Shown in pieces: positions 17,943 to 25,334 of a stretch of 64,000 nucleotides of DNA (within the stretch, counting starts at the first letter, position 1; every line of letters starts with the position of its first letter). The DNA lies in the NCBI RefSeq assembly GCF_001513975.1, contig NZ_KQ947992.1, positions 310,001 to 374,000 on the forward strand, given 5' to 3'. The stretch is from Streptomyces curacoi. GTDB lineage: Bacteria; Actinomycetota; Actinomycetes; Streptomycetales; Streptomycetaceae. The position numbers were made by a program, and so were the translations under genes. The notes beneath the pieces were generated by a model. That model searched no databases. It was not told the DNA's origin and saw only the letters and a program-made list of their open reading frames with translations.

Positions 17943-17990
17943 GAATGAAGTCTACCTAAGAAGTTGAAAGGCGAACTAGTGAGGGTTTTC

Positions 17991-18027
17991 TGTGACATGG
18001 CTGTGTGCGCACACGTTCGATGTCACA
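17991..18027. promoter_or_regulatory. Nested inverted repeat upstream of absC
   Basis: Outer arms TGTGACAT and ATGTCACA enclose an inner TGTGCGCACA palindrome. It lies about 50-85 nt upstream of the absC start and beyond the 3' end of the AIM24 gene at 18044. It may be an operator or a terminator-like hairpin for the AIM24 genes. Confidence 0.4.
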
Positions 18028-18043
18028 CTCCGCAGACTACCGC

Positions 18044-18868
18044 TCACAGCCCGAAGCGACGCTGGAGGTCTCCCAGCTGTCCGGGAAGGCGCTGTCCCCC
18101 AGCCACTTGTGAAGGGCCTGTGTGCGCGGCACCGGAACCGGGTACTCCGGCGTCCGGCGGAACCGCCCCCGTGGCCTGCTCGGCCATGAGGGTCTCGGTC
18201 GACTGGAGCAGCACCGTGCCGGCTCCGACGAACTCGAACTGATGCTCCTCTCCGGAGGCCCCGCCGAGGCCTGTCAGTGCACGTAGACCGCCCATTACGC
18301 CGGTCATGTAGCCATGGTCGTAGTGGTGGCACGGCGACGGGCAGTCGGCCCAGCCGGCGAGGGCCTGCGGGTCCACCCGGATCGGGGGTTCCATGAACAC
18401 CACCGGACCGTTAGATGCGGCCACGAACTTTCCGGTTCCGATGAGTGTCAGAAAACCCGGCACGATCGACTGCTTGAGCGCAAGACTTGGCTGAAAAGCG
18501 AGCAGGTTGCCCGAGCGAATGGTCAGATTGCCGTCTTCGAGGTCGTACGAGTTCACGTCGAAGGCCCGGTCGGCCAGCAGCATCTTCCCCGAGCCCTCGG
18601 CCACCACCCAGTCGCTCGCGTGCAGAGGCGAATGGAAAGACGTACGGACAAGACGGTCGAGTCGCCCGTGCCCGATGCCGTTGAACTCCATCGAGCCGTA
18701 GTAGGCGATCATCTTCCCCTTCTGCAGGAACCACTGGCTCCCCTTGAGCTCCACGCAGAAGGTGTAGGGCGTGACGTTGTCGTCGGCGGGCAGCGTCGTC
18801 GGGTCGAAGACCGCGGGGCCGCCGGGGGTGCCGTAGCCGGGGCCGGGGGTTCCGTAGGGGGTGCTCAC
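18044..18868 (-). CDS. AIM24-family protein, third of three
   Basis: A 274-residue protein starting at GTG 18868, which overlaps the stop of the preceding AIM24 gene by 4 bp (GTGA). An N-terminal Gly/Pro/Tyr-rich stretch is followed by the beta-rich AIM24 (formerly DUF124) fold, visible as FCVELKGSQWFLQKGKMIAY, LRSGNLLAF-like strands and the late EHQFEFVGAGTVLLQS. The extra Pro/Gly/Ala-rich C-terminal tail is not part of the family core. AIM24 proteins form double-stranded beta-helix barrels; the yeast member supports mitochondrial inner-membrane organisation, while the bacterial role is unclear. It is the most divergent of the three. Confidence 0.85.
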   Translation of the reverse strand: MSTPYGTPGPGYGTPGGPAVFDPTTLPADDNVTPYTFCVELKGSQWFLQKGKMIAYYGSMEFNGIGHGRLDRLVRTSFHSPLHASDWVVAEGSGKMLLADRAFDVNSYDLEDGNLTIRSGNLLAFQPSLALKQSIVPGFLTLIGTGKFVAASNGPVVFMEPPIRVDPQALAGWADCPSPCHHYDHGYMTGVMGGLRALTGLGGASGEEHQFEFVGAGTVLLQSTETLMAEQATGAVPPDAGVPGSGAAHTGPSQVAGGQRLPGQLGDLQRRFGL

Positions 18869-19515
18869 AGCTTCTCCTCCGACGCCTGGACGTACACCGC
18901 ACCGCTGCCGCTGAGCTCCAGCTGGAAGGCCTCGCCGGAGCCACGGCCCACCATGTCGCGCCAGCCGAGGGCGGTGGACAGCTTGTTGCGGACGTCGCCG
19001 TGGTGGGCGACGTAGGCCTGCGGGTCGACATGGACGGGGCGCTGCGGGGTGATCGGGATCTCGAAGACGCCGCCGTGTGCCATGACCGCCACCGCGCCGT
19101 GCCCCTTCAGGGTGGTCGTGAACAGTCCCTGCCCGCTGATCTGGCCCCGGACCATGCCCATGACGCCGCCCTGCGAGCCGAGGAACATCGTGCCCTGCTG
19201 GAGGGTGCCCTCGAAGGCGAGGAGCCGGTCCGCCTCCACGCACAGGGTGTCCCCGGCGAGGTTGATCACGTGGACGTGGTGGCCGCCGTGCCCGAAGAGC
19301 ACAGTGCCGCTGCCCTCGACGGTCATCAGCGGGGTGTCCTCGTCGGCGACCCGGCGCCCGATCATCGACAGCAGCCCGCCCTGGCCGCCGGCCATGTTGG
19401 GGGTGAAGGACACCTCGCCCTTGTAGGCGAGCATCGCACCGCGCTGACTGAACAGCTTCTGGCCCGGCATGACGGTCGCCTCGACCATCTTGGGGTTGAT
19501 CTCGCGGAAGGCCAT
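18865..19515 (-). CDS. AIM24-family protein, second of three
   Basis: A 216-residue AIM24 (DUF124) protein starting at ATG 19515. Characteristic pieces are VMPGQKLFSQRGAMLAYKGE, GGQGGLLSMIGRR, a TVEGSGTVLFGHGGHHVHVI strand pair, and FQLELSGSGAVYVQASEEKL at the end. It lies 1 nt downstream of the first AIM24 gene and overlaps the third by 4 bp, so the three form one operon. The three differ in length and terminal extensions but share the core, which suggests a hetero-oligomer or divergent partners. Function not established. Confidence 0.88.
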   Translation of the reverse strand: MAFREINPKMVEATVMPGQKLFSQRGAMLAYKGEVSFTPNMAGGQGGLLSMIGRRVADEDTPLMTVEGSGTVLFGHGGHHVHVINLAGDTLCVEADRLLAFEGTLQQGTMFLGSQGGVMGMVRGQISGQGLFTTTLKGHGAVAVMAHGGVFEIPITPQRPVHVDPQAYVAHHGDVRNKLSTALGWRDMVGRGSGEAFQLELSGSGAVYVQASEEKL

Positions 19516-19516
19516 G

Positions 19517-20149
19517 TCACACCTCCCCCGCGATCGTGTTCCGCTCGCTCGGCTGTACGTACACCAGCCCGTCCCCCTCGAACCGGATCTGGAAGGCCTC
19601 GCCGCCGCCTTCGCCCATCAGAGTGCGGAACGTCACACCGGACTGGAAGGACTGCCGCAGATTCCCCTGATGGGCCACATAGGCGCCCGGGTCGACGGTC
19701 AGCGGGTACTGCGGGCTGACCCGCAGCACCACGGCCGGTCCGTCCGAGACGATCGCCGCCTGTCCGTGCCCCTCGACGGTCGTCGTGAACAGGCCGTTGC
19801 CCTGTGAGGCGCCGCGCAGCCCGGTGAAGCTCGTGCCGGTCCGCAGCCCGGCGTCGGTCGCGAGCAGGTTGCTCGACTCGACGTAGAGCTTGTCGCCCTG
19901 GAGGTTCACTAGGTTGATCTCGGCGGCGCGGTCCGCGAACCAGCACGTCCCGTGCCCCTTCACCTCCATCACCGTCATCTGCTCACCGGTGAGCCGCCGG
20001 GTGACCATCCCCCGCAGGCCCTCACCGCCGCCGCTCATCTTCTTGAAGGCCATCTGCCCGTCGTACGCGACCATCGAGCCGTTCTTCGCCTTCACGGCGT
20101 CCCCGGTCATGTCGACGGCGAGCACCTTGCTGCCCTGGAGTCGGAACAT
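19517..20149 (-). CDS. AIM24-family protein, first of three
   Basis: A 210-residue AIM24 (DUF124) protein. I chose ATG 20149 (MFRLQGSKVLAVDMTGDAVK); GTG 20155 two codons upstream is possible, and longer extensions lack family support. Core strands are visible as GSMVAYDGQMAFKKMSGG, MTVMEVKGHGTCWFAD and FQIRFEGDGLVYVQPSERNT. It is the promoter-proximal gene of the three-gene operon running to 18044. No membrane segment or signal peptide is seen, so it is likely cytosolic or membrane-peripheral. Confidence 0.87.
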   Translation of the reverse strand: MFRLQGSKVLAVDMTGDAVKAKNGSMVAYDGQMAFKKMSGGGEGLRGMVTRRLTGEQMTVMEVKGHGTCWFADRAAEINLVNLQGDKLYVESSNLLATDAGLRTGTSFTGLRGASQGNGLFTTTVEGHGQAAIVSDGPAVVLRVSPQYPLTVDPGAYVAHQGNLRQSFQSGVTFRTLMGEGGGEAFQIRFEGDGLVYVQPSERNTIAGEV

Positions 20150-20353
20150 CGCCACGCAGCGAAGGTAACCGCAGGCGCCCGCCGCCAACAGCTCCCACAG
20201 GTGGACATCACCCCTGACGGCACCCTTAGAGGCCCGCTCCGGCCCCCCGGGCCTACGCCCGCCCATTCGTTTGCCACAATGGGCGAGCGTTTGTGCTTGC
20301 GTTCACAAGCGATCCGAGCCGACCGACGTTCTCTCCCACCCCGAAGGTGACCC

Positions 20354-20698
20354 GTGGACATCAAGACCGCCACCGCCCTCCGCCGACTCCGCCTGGTCTC
20401 CGCCCCCGAGGCGATCTCCTTCCTGCTGCTGCTCGTCTGTTCGGTACTGAAGCGGACCGTCGGGTTCGACGCGGTGTTCCCCATGGGTCTGACCCACGGC
20501 GTCCTGTTCATCCTGTACGTGATCTTCTGGGCGGACGCCTGGAACCGCACCAAGTGGCCCTGGAAGACCGCGGCGCTCTACTTCGTCCTGTCCGTCCTCC
20601 CGGCCGGCGGCTTCTTCGCCGAGCGCAAGCTCAGGCGCGAGGCGGAGGACGCGGTCATCGCCTCCCGCGCCCGCAAGGAAGGAATCGTCAACGCATGA
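20354..20698 (+). CDS. DUF3817 small membrane protein
   Basis: A 114-residue protein starting at GTG 20354. It has three hydrophobic segments (FLLLLVCSVL, GVLFILYVIFWADAW, AALYFVLSVLPAGGFFAE) and a basic C-terminus (ERKLRREAED), the pattern of DUF3817. The function is unknown. A second DUF3817 gene lies at 35716-36048. The stop overlaps the start of the thiamine-binding gene by 4 bp (ATGA). Confidence 0.88.
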   Translation: MDIKTATALRRLRLVSAPEAISFLLLLVCSVLKRTVGFDAVFPMGLTHGVLFILYVIFWADAWNRTKWPWKTAALYFVLSVLPAGGFFAERKLRREAEDAVIASRARKEGIVNA

Positions 20699-20988
20699 TC
20701 GTCGCGTTCTCCGTGACGCCCCTCGGGGTCGGTGAGGACGTGGGGGAGTACGTCGCCGACGCCGTCCGTGTCGTCCGCGAGTCGGGTCTGCCCCACCGCA
20801 CCGACGCGATGTTCACCTCCGTCGAGGGCGAGTGGGACCAGGTGATGGACGTGGTCAAGCGTGCTGTCGCCGCCGTCGAGGCACGGGCACCGCGGGTGTC
20901 GCTGGTGCTCAAGGCGGACATCAGGCCCGGCGTGACGGACGGTCTCACCTCAAAGGTCGAGACGGTGGAGCGGTATCTCGCCGGGTAA
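20695..20988 (+). CDS. MTH1187-family thiamine-binding protein
   Basis: A 97-residue protein (MIVAFSVTPLGVGEDVGEYV) with the ferredoxin-like fold signature of the MTH1187/YkoF group (PF01910), whose members bind thiamine or hydroxymethylpyrimidine-like ligands. The length is typical. It is coupled to the DUF3817 gene by a 4-bp overlap and closed by a strong terminator 26 nt downstream. Whether it binds or stores thiamine in this organism is inferred only from the family. Confidence 0.88.
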   Translation: MIVAFSVTPLGVGEDVGEYVADAVRVVRESGLPHRTDAMFTSVEGEWDQVMDVVKRAVAAVEARAPRVSLVLKADIRPGVTDGLTSKVETVERYLAG

Positions 20989-21013
20989 CCGCCGACGGTC
21001 ACAGCGCACCGCG

Positions 21014-21041
21014 AACCCTGGCCCGTGTGGGCCAGGGTTTT
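21014..21041 (+). terminator. Rho-independent terminator
   Basis: The stem AACCCTGGCCC with its exact complement and a 4-nt loop, then a T run. It ends the DUF3817-thiamine-binding operon. Confidence 0.92.
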
Positions 21042-21052
21042 CTCGTCCCTGC

Positions 21053-21074
21053 TGTTTGAGCGATCGCTCAAACA
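21053..21074. promoter_or_regulatory. Palindromic operator 1 (TetR type)
   Basis: A perfect 22-bp palindrome with half-site TGTTTGAGCGA. The same half-site core recurs in operator 2 at 21097. The TetR gene at the end of the downstream operon is the obvious candidate ligand. Confidence 0.8.
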
Positions 21075-21096
21075 GGTATAGCCTTCGGGTCAAGAG

Positions 21097-21116
21097 GTTT
21101 GAGCAGTCGCTCAAAC
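21097..21116. promoter_or_regulatory. Palindromic operator 2 (TetR type)
   Basis: GTTTGAGC and GCTCAAAC arms around AGTC, 44 bp after operator 1 and 24 bp before the SRPBCC start. A GGTATAGC -10-like element lies between the two operators, so bound repressor would cover the promoter. Confidence 0.78.
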
Positions 21117-21139
21117 ACTGCTCTGACCTGGGGGAATCA

Positions 21140-21892
21140 ATGGGTCTCTACGTAGAGGCGCGCATACGGGCCGACCTCGACGACCTGTGGGCGCGCACAC
21201 AGGACCCGGCCCGACACGAGCGCTGGGACCTCCGTTTCACCGAGATCGACCACCTCCCGCGCGCGGAGGGCGAGCCGCAGCGCTTCCGGTACGCCACGCG
21301 CGTGCTGCCGTTCCTCACGGTCGCCGGCACCGGCGTCTCGGCGGGGGAGAAGGAGCGCCCGGACGGCACCCGCACCTCCGCCCTGCGGTTCGCCTCCCCG
21401 CACCCGCTCTCCCTGCTCGCGGAGGGCAGCGGCTACTGGCGGTACATCCCCGACGGCGACGGAGTGCGCTTCCTCACCGGATACGACTACCGGCCCCGCT
21501 GGGGGCGGTTCGGGGCCGTGGCCGACCGATGGCTGTTCCGGCCGCTGATGGGCTGGGCGACGGCGTGGTCCTTCGACCGGCTGCGGCTCTGGCTGGAGCG
21601 GGGGATCACCCCGGAGCGGGCACTGCGGAACTGGCTGGCGGAGCTGGCGGTCCGCGCCCTCGTCCTGGCCCTCGGCTGCGCCGGGCTCGGCCTGGAATCC
21701 GCCGTGCACCTCTTCGGCGCGCTGGCGCCCGCGGCGGCGTACCTGGTGCCGCTGCTGTGCGCGGTCGCCGTCGCCGCGGCGCTGTTCGCGGCGCCCCTGC
21801 CCACCACCCCGGCGAGCCGTCGCTGTCTGCGCCGGCCGCCCACCCGCGTGCACGCCCCGCGTGTCCTGCGTGCTCTGGAGAACCCGCGATGA
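21140..21892 (+). CDS. SRPBCC-domain protein with C-terminal membrane segments
   Basis: A 250-residue protein. Residues 1-150 read as a START/SRPBCC (polyketide-cyclase-like) ligand-binding domain (MGLYVEARIRADLDDLWART, then RHERWDLRFTEIDHL). Two or three hydrophobic helices follow (ALVLALGCAGLGLE, AAAYLVPLLCAVAVAAALFA). The fusion of a lipid- or ligand-binding cup to membrane helices suggests a role at the membrane with a hydrophobic ligand (inference). It is the first gene of a three-gene operon with 4-bp overlaps (SRPBCC, DUF4166, TetR) behind two TetR-type operators. Start ATG 21140. Confidence 0.85.
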   Translation: MGLYVEARIRADLDDLWARTQDPARHERWDLRFTEIDHLPRAEGEPQRFRYATRVLPFLTVAGTGVSAGEKERPDGTRTSALRFASPHPLSLLAEGSGYWRYIPDGDGVRFLTGYDYRPRWGRFGAVADRWLFRPLMGWATAWSFDRLRLWLERGITPERALRNWLAELAVRALVLALGCAGLGLESAVHLFGALAPAAAYLVPLLCAVAVAAALFAAPLPTTPASRRCLRRPPTRVHAPRVLRALENPR

Positions 21893-22569
21893 CCTCGATG
21901 TTCCGTACGGTGATGGGAGCCGGCTTCGAGCGCCTGCACCCTCAGCTGCAGCGCCGTTTCTCCGTCGGACTGGCCGGCGGCGAGGCCTGCACGGGCCGGG
22001 GCGTGATGGACCGCATCTGGCACGGCGGGGCGTTCGTCAGGCCCTTCCTGATGCTCGGCGGCACCCGGAACATCCTCGTGCCCCGGCCGGGGCGCGGCGT
22101 GCCGTTCGTGATCGAGAACGTGCCGTACCTCGACACCTTCGGCCGTGAGACGGTGAGCTTCGTGCGCACCTTTGACCTGCCCGGCCGTTCACGCCGTTTC
22201 GACGCCCAGATGGTGCTGAGCCCCAAGGGCGACCGCATCCTCGACTACCTCGGCACGCATCAGCATCTCGCCAGCGAACTGCACTTCCGCGCGGAGGCCG
22301 ACGGCTCGCTGCTGATCCGCTCCGGCGAGCACCGCTTCCGGGAGGGGCCGGTGGACGTGCGCGTGCCCGAACTGATCGGGGCGACGGCCGAGGTGCGGGA
22401 GTCGTACGACGAGTCGGCCGGCCGGTTCCGGATCCGGGTGCGCGTGGAGAACCGGTACTTCGGGCCGCTGTTCGGGTACGAGGGGTCGTTCCGGGTGACG
22501 TACACGGACATCGACCAGTGCGGCGTACGGCCCGGCCTGCGCCCCGTCCGCGAGGAAGCGCGCGCGTGA
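21889..22569 (+). CDS. DUF4166-domain protein
   Basis: A 226-residue protein (MTSMFRTVMGAGFERLHPQL) matching the DUF4166 pattern: an N-terminal FxxLHPxLQRRF motif, GRGVMDRIWHG, and the C-terminal beta strands RIRVRVENRYFGPLFGYEGS. In other genomes DUF4166 is found alone or fused to dehydrogenase domains; no activity is established. ATG 21889 overlaps the SRPBCC stop by 4 bp. Co-expression with an SRPBCC protein points to a shared hydrophobic substrate (inference). Confidence 0.85.
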   Translation: MTSMFRTVMGAGFERLHPQLQRRFSVGLAGGEACTGRGVMDRIWHGGAFVRPFLMLGGTRNILVPRPGRGVPFVIENVPYLDTFGRETVSFVRTFDLPGRSRRFDAQMVLSPKGDRILDYLGTHQHLASELHFRAEADGSLLIRSGEHRFREGPVDVRVPELIGATAEVRESYDESAGRFRIRVRVENRYFGPLFGYEGSFRVTYTDIDQCGVRPGLRPVREEARA

Positions 22570-23264
22570 GCCCCGAGTCGGCGAAGGCCCGGGAAAGGGC
22601 CCAGGACAAGGCCCACGACAAGGCCCACGAGAAGTCCCAGGAGACCAAGACCAAGCTCCTGGAAGGCGCGCTGCGGACGCTCACCGAGCAGGGCATCGCG
22701 AAGGCGTCGGCCCGTACGATCGCGACCGCCGCGGGCGTGAACCAGGCGCTGGTCTTCTACCACTTCGGATCGGTGGACGAACTGCTCGCCGCCGCGTGCC
22801 GGTTCGGGGCGGAACGGTCGGTGGCGCGCTACCGGGAGCGCTTCGCCGCGGTGACCTCGCTGTCCGAACTCCTCGCCGTGGGCCGTGAGATACACGAGCA
22901 GGAACGCGCCGGGGGCCATGTCGCCCTGCTCGGTCAGCTGCTGGCCGGCGCCCAGACCCACGACAGCCTCGGGCCGGCCACCGCGGCGGGGCTGGAGCTG
23001 TGGATCGCCGAGATCGAGAAGGTGCTCGTGCGGGTGCTGGCGGGGACGCCGTTCGGGGAGTTCGCGGACCCGGCGGGGCTGGCGCGGGCGGTCGGGGCGT
23101 CGTTCGTGGGGATCGAGCTGTACGAGGGGGTGGACGCGGCGGGAGCCGGCGCGGCGTTGGACGCGCTGGAGCAACTGGGGGTGCTCGCGGCGGCCTTGGA
23201 GGACCTCGGGCCGGTGGCCCAGCGTGCGGTTCGGCATCGCCTGCGGCGGACGAGCCGCCGGTGA
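22566..23264 (+). CDS. TetR-family regulator of the SRPBCC/DUF4166 operon
   Basis: A 232-residue TetR protein starting at GTG 22566 (overlap GTGA with the previous stop). It has an unusual charged N-terminal extension with the direct repeat KAHDKAHEK before the DNA-binding domain (TKTKLLEGALRTL ... ARTIATAAGVNQALVFYHF). The C-terminal ligand domain is full length. Position as the last gene of an operon headed by two matched palindromes indicates autoregulation. The inducer is unknown, possibly the hydrophobic substrate of the two upstream proteins. Confidence 0.9.
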   Translation: MSPESAKARERAQDKAHDKAHEKSQETKTKLLEGALRTLTEQGIAKASARTIATAAGVNQALVFYHFGSVDELLAAACRFGAERSVARYRERFAAVTSLSELLAVGREIHEQERAGGHVALLGQLLAGAQTHDSLGPATAAGLELWIAEIEKVLVRVLAGTPFGEFADPAGLARAVGASFVGIELYEGVDAAGAGAALDALEQLGVLAAALEDLGPVAQRAVRHRLRRTSRR

Positions 23265-23302
23265 CGGTCTGCTCGCGCGGAGGGCGGGCGGGCCGGTGCG
23301 CG

Positions 23303-23355
23303 GGTGGTTGATCCGCCAACGAGAACAGCCGGTGGTTGATTCGCCAACAAGAACA
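23303..23355 (+). repeat. Two 25-bp direct repeats upstream of the protease gene
   Basis: Copies at 23303-23327 and 23331-23355 differ at three positions. Each contains a GTTG-N6-CAAC dyad. They sit 70-120 nt before the protease start and could be paired operator sites. Confidence 0.6.
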
Positions 23356-23421
23356 TATGCCTCATTTGGCCTAGTTTGGCTTGCGGGGTCGACTCCGCCA
23401 GGCCCTAGCCAGAGGAGATCC

Positions 23422-24288
23422 ATGATGGGCAAAGTCACCACCGGCACCTTCAAGACGTACCGGGCCGTGGCCAGCTTCGAGCGGGCCAGGGAGATCGCGA
23501 ACACCACGTCACCGTTCACCATCGAGGTCCGCTTTCTCGGTGGGCTGACCCAGAATCAGCAGGACGCCTTCGCGGCCGCCGCCGACCGCTGGTCCCGGGT
23601 GATCGTCGGGGACCTGGACACCGCCCTCGTCGGCGAGGACATCATCGACGACCTGCTGATCGACGCGGAGGGCGTGGAGATCGACGGCCCCGGGCGCGTC
23701 CTGGGCATGGCCGGACCCACCGACTTCCGCGACGAGACCGCGGAGTTCGGCGCCCACCTGCCGGCGAAGGGCCTGATGAGGTTCGACACGGCCGACCTCG
23801 CGGAGATGGAGGCGAACAACACCCTCGTCGACGTCATCACGCACGAGATGGGGCATGTCGTGGGCGTCGGCACCCAGTGGCACTTCTTCGGCCTCCTCAA
23901 GGGCGCCGGCACCCAGAACCCCACCTTCACGGGCCCCGGCGCGATGGCCGAGTTCGCCGCGCTCCTCGGCCAGGAGGAACCGGAGCCGGTACCGGTCGCC
24001 AACTTCGGCGGTCCCGGCACCCAGGACAGCCACTGGCGTGAGTCGGTGTTCGTGAACGAGCTCATGTCACCGTTCATCTCCGGCCGCGACAACCCGCTGA
24101 GCAGGATGACCGCGGCGAGCCTGGGCGACCTGGGCTACCAGGTGGACGTCGAGGGCGCCGAGCCGTACACGCTGCCGGACCTGCTCCAGGTCGCCAGGGA
24201 GGGCCTGCTCGTGCCGCACGTCGCGCCGATCGGTGACGGCATCATGCTGCCGGTGGTCCCGACCCGGCTCCCTGCCGCGACACCCTGA
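23422..24288 (+). CDS. Leishmanolysin-like zinc metalloprotease
   Basis: A 288-residue protein. The metzincin-type motif H141-E-M-G-H145-VVGVG is followed by a later His in DSHWRE and a Met-turn-like ELMSP, the order found in leishmanolysin-type (M8-like) proteases. There is no clear signal peptide in the first 30 residues (MMGKVTTGTFKTYRAVASFE), which is odd for this normally secreted class. The C-terminal QVDVEGAEPYTLPDLLQVAR segment is the source of the degenerate repeats downstream. Start ATG 23422 follows GAGGAG; ATG 23425 is equally usable. Substrate unknown. Confidence 0.82.
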   Translation: MMGKVTTGTFKTYRAVASFERAREIANTTSPFTIEVRFLGGLTQNQQDAFAAAADRWSRVIVGDLDTALVGEDIIDDLLIDAEGVEIDGPGRVLGMAGPTDFRDETAEFGAHLPAKGLMRFDTADLAEMEANNTLVDVITHEMGHVVGVGTQWHFFGLLKGAGTQNPTFTGPGAMAEFAALLGQEEPEPVPVANFGGPGTQDSHWRESVFVNELMSPFISGRDNPLSRMTAASLGDLGYQVDVEGAEPYTLPDLLQVAREGLLVPHVAPIGDGIMLPVVPTRLPAATP

Positions 24289-24361
24289 GCGGCCGGCTAC
24301 CGACTCCCTGCCGCGACACCCTGAGCGGCCGGCTACCGGCTACCGGCTACCGGCTACCGAC
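24268..24361 (+). repeat. Tandem duplication and short satellite at the protease 3' end
   Basis: A 36-bp segment containing CTCCCTGCCGCGACACCC and the stop-codon region is duplicated directly (24268 and 24304), followed by four or five copies of a 7-bp GGCTACC unit. Confidence 0.75.
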
Positions 24362-24400
24362 TGCCGGTGGCCGGGCGAGAGGCGCCGGCTCGCAGGTTCC

Positions 24401-24930
24401 CGATCATGAAACGCCGGGGTCCGCAGCGCTTGAGCGCGGGCCGCGGCTCGGTGCGCCTGCCCGGCGAGCCATCCCGTGGCGGCTGGGCGATCCGGGTTAT
24501 GAGGCCCCGTGGCGACTGAGCGCCCTCGACTGTCAGGTGGACGTCGAGGGCGCCGAGCCGTACACGTTCCGATCAAGAAGCGCCGGGGTTCGCAGCGCAT
24601 GAGCGCGGGCCGCGGCTCGGTGAGCCCGCCGGGCAGGCCATCCCGTGGTGGCTGGGCGATCCGGGTTATGAGGTGGTCGTCGAGGGCGCCGAGCCGTACA
24701 CGTTCCGATCAAGAAGCGCCGGGGTTCGCAGCGCATGAGCGCGGGCCGCGGCTCGGTGAGCCCGCCTGGCGGGCCGTCCCGTGGCGACTGAGCGCCCTCG
24801 ACTGTCAGGTGGACGTCGAGGGCGCCGAGCCGTACGCGCTCCGATCATGAAACGCCTGGGTCCGCAGCGCTTGAGCGCGGGCCGCGGCTCGGTGTGCCCG
24901 CCCGGCGGGCCACCCCGTAGCGCGCCCGGG
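24401..24930 (+). repeat. Array of degenerate copies of the protease 3' region
   Basis: Four copies of a block beginning CGATCA(T/A)GAA start at 24401, 24570, 24706 and 24842 (spacing 169, 136, 136). Between them lie copies of the protease tail encoding VEGAEPY (24537, 24675 and 24810 regions; the source is at 24142-24170). Reading frames in the copies are broken or short. This is decayed tandem duplication rather than genes. Confidence 0.75.
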
Positions 24931-24950
24931 CAGGGCCCAGGGTGATCCAC

Positions 24951-25334
24951 TCCCAGCTTCGCCGGACCCGCCCCTACAACCCTCGCAGCGCGAACGGCAC
25001 TTCCCCGGCTCCCGGGCTGCCGCCCGCTCGGCCGCCGAACCCGTCAGGCACCGGCCGCCGCCCTGCCACCGCCCGAACGGCGTATCGGCGACCGCCTCTT
25101 CGAGTCGGCCCGGCGCGGCCTGACGCCGTGTCGGCGGGGGGCGTCCGCTCGTCCCGTTTCGTCCGGCTGCACATGCGAACGACCATCGGCGAGCCCGGGC
25201 AGTTCCCTCAATTGGCCCGCATGGCTCGCGCGGTTCCTGCCGCTCAACCACGATGAAGGCTCAGGGCCGACCGGAGTTCGCTCTGGTGGACACGGACGGC
25301 CGCCGCTTGCTCCCGCGAAGGAAGGGTCTGCCGG
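24951..25334. other. Intergenic stretch before the polyketide cluster
   Basis: 384 bp with no convincing gene. The short open frames at 24942-25256 and 25253-25459 show no family features. It should carry the promoter for the polyketide operon, but I cannot place one. No regulator gene is present. Confidence 0.5.

Noticed and set aside
24401..24930. CRISPR-like array
   Set aside because: The repeats are long, degenerate, derived from the adjacent gene and lack regular short repeats or cas genes.
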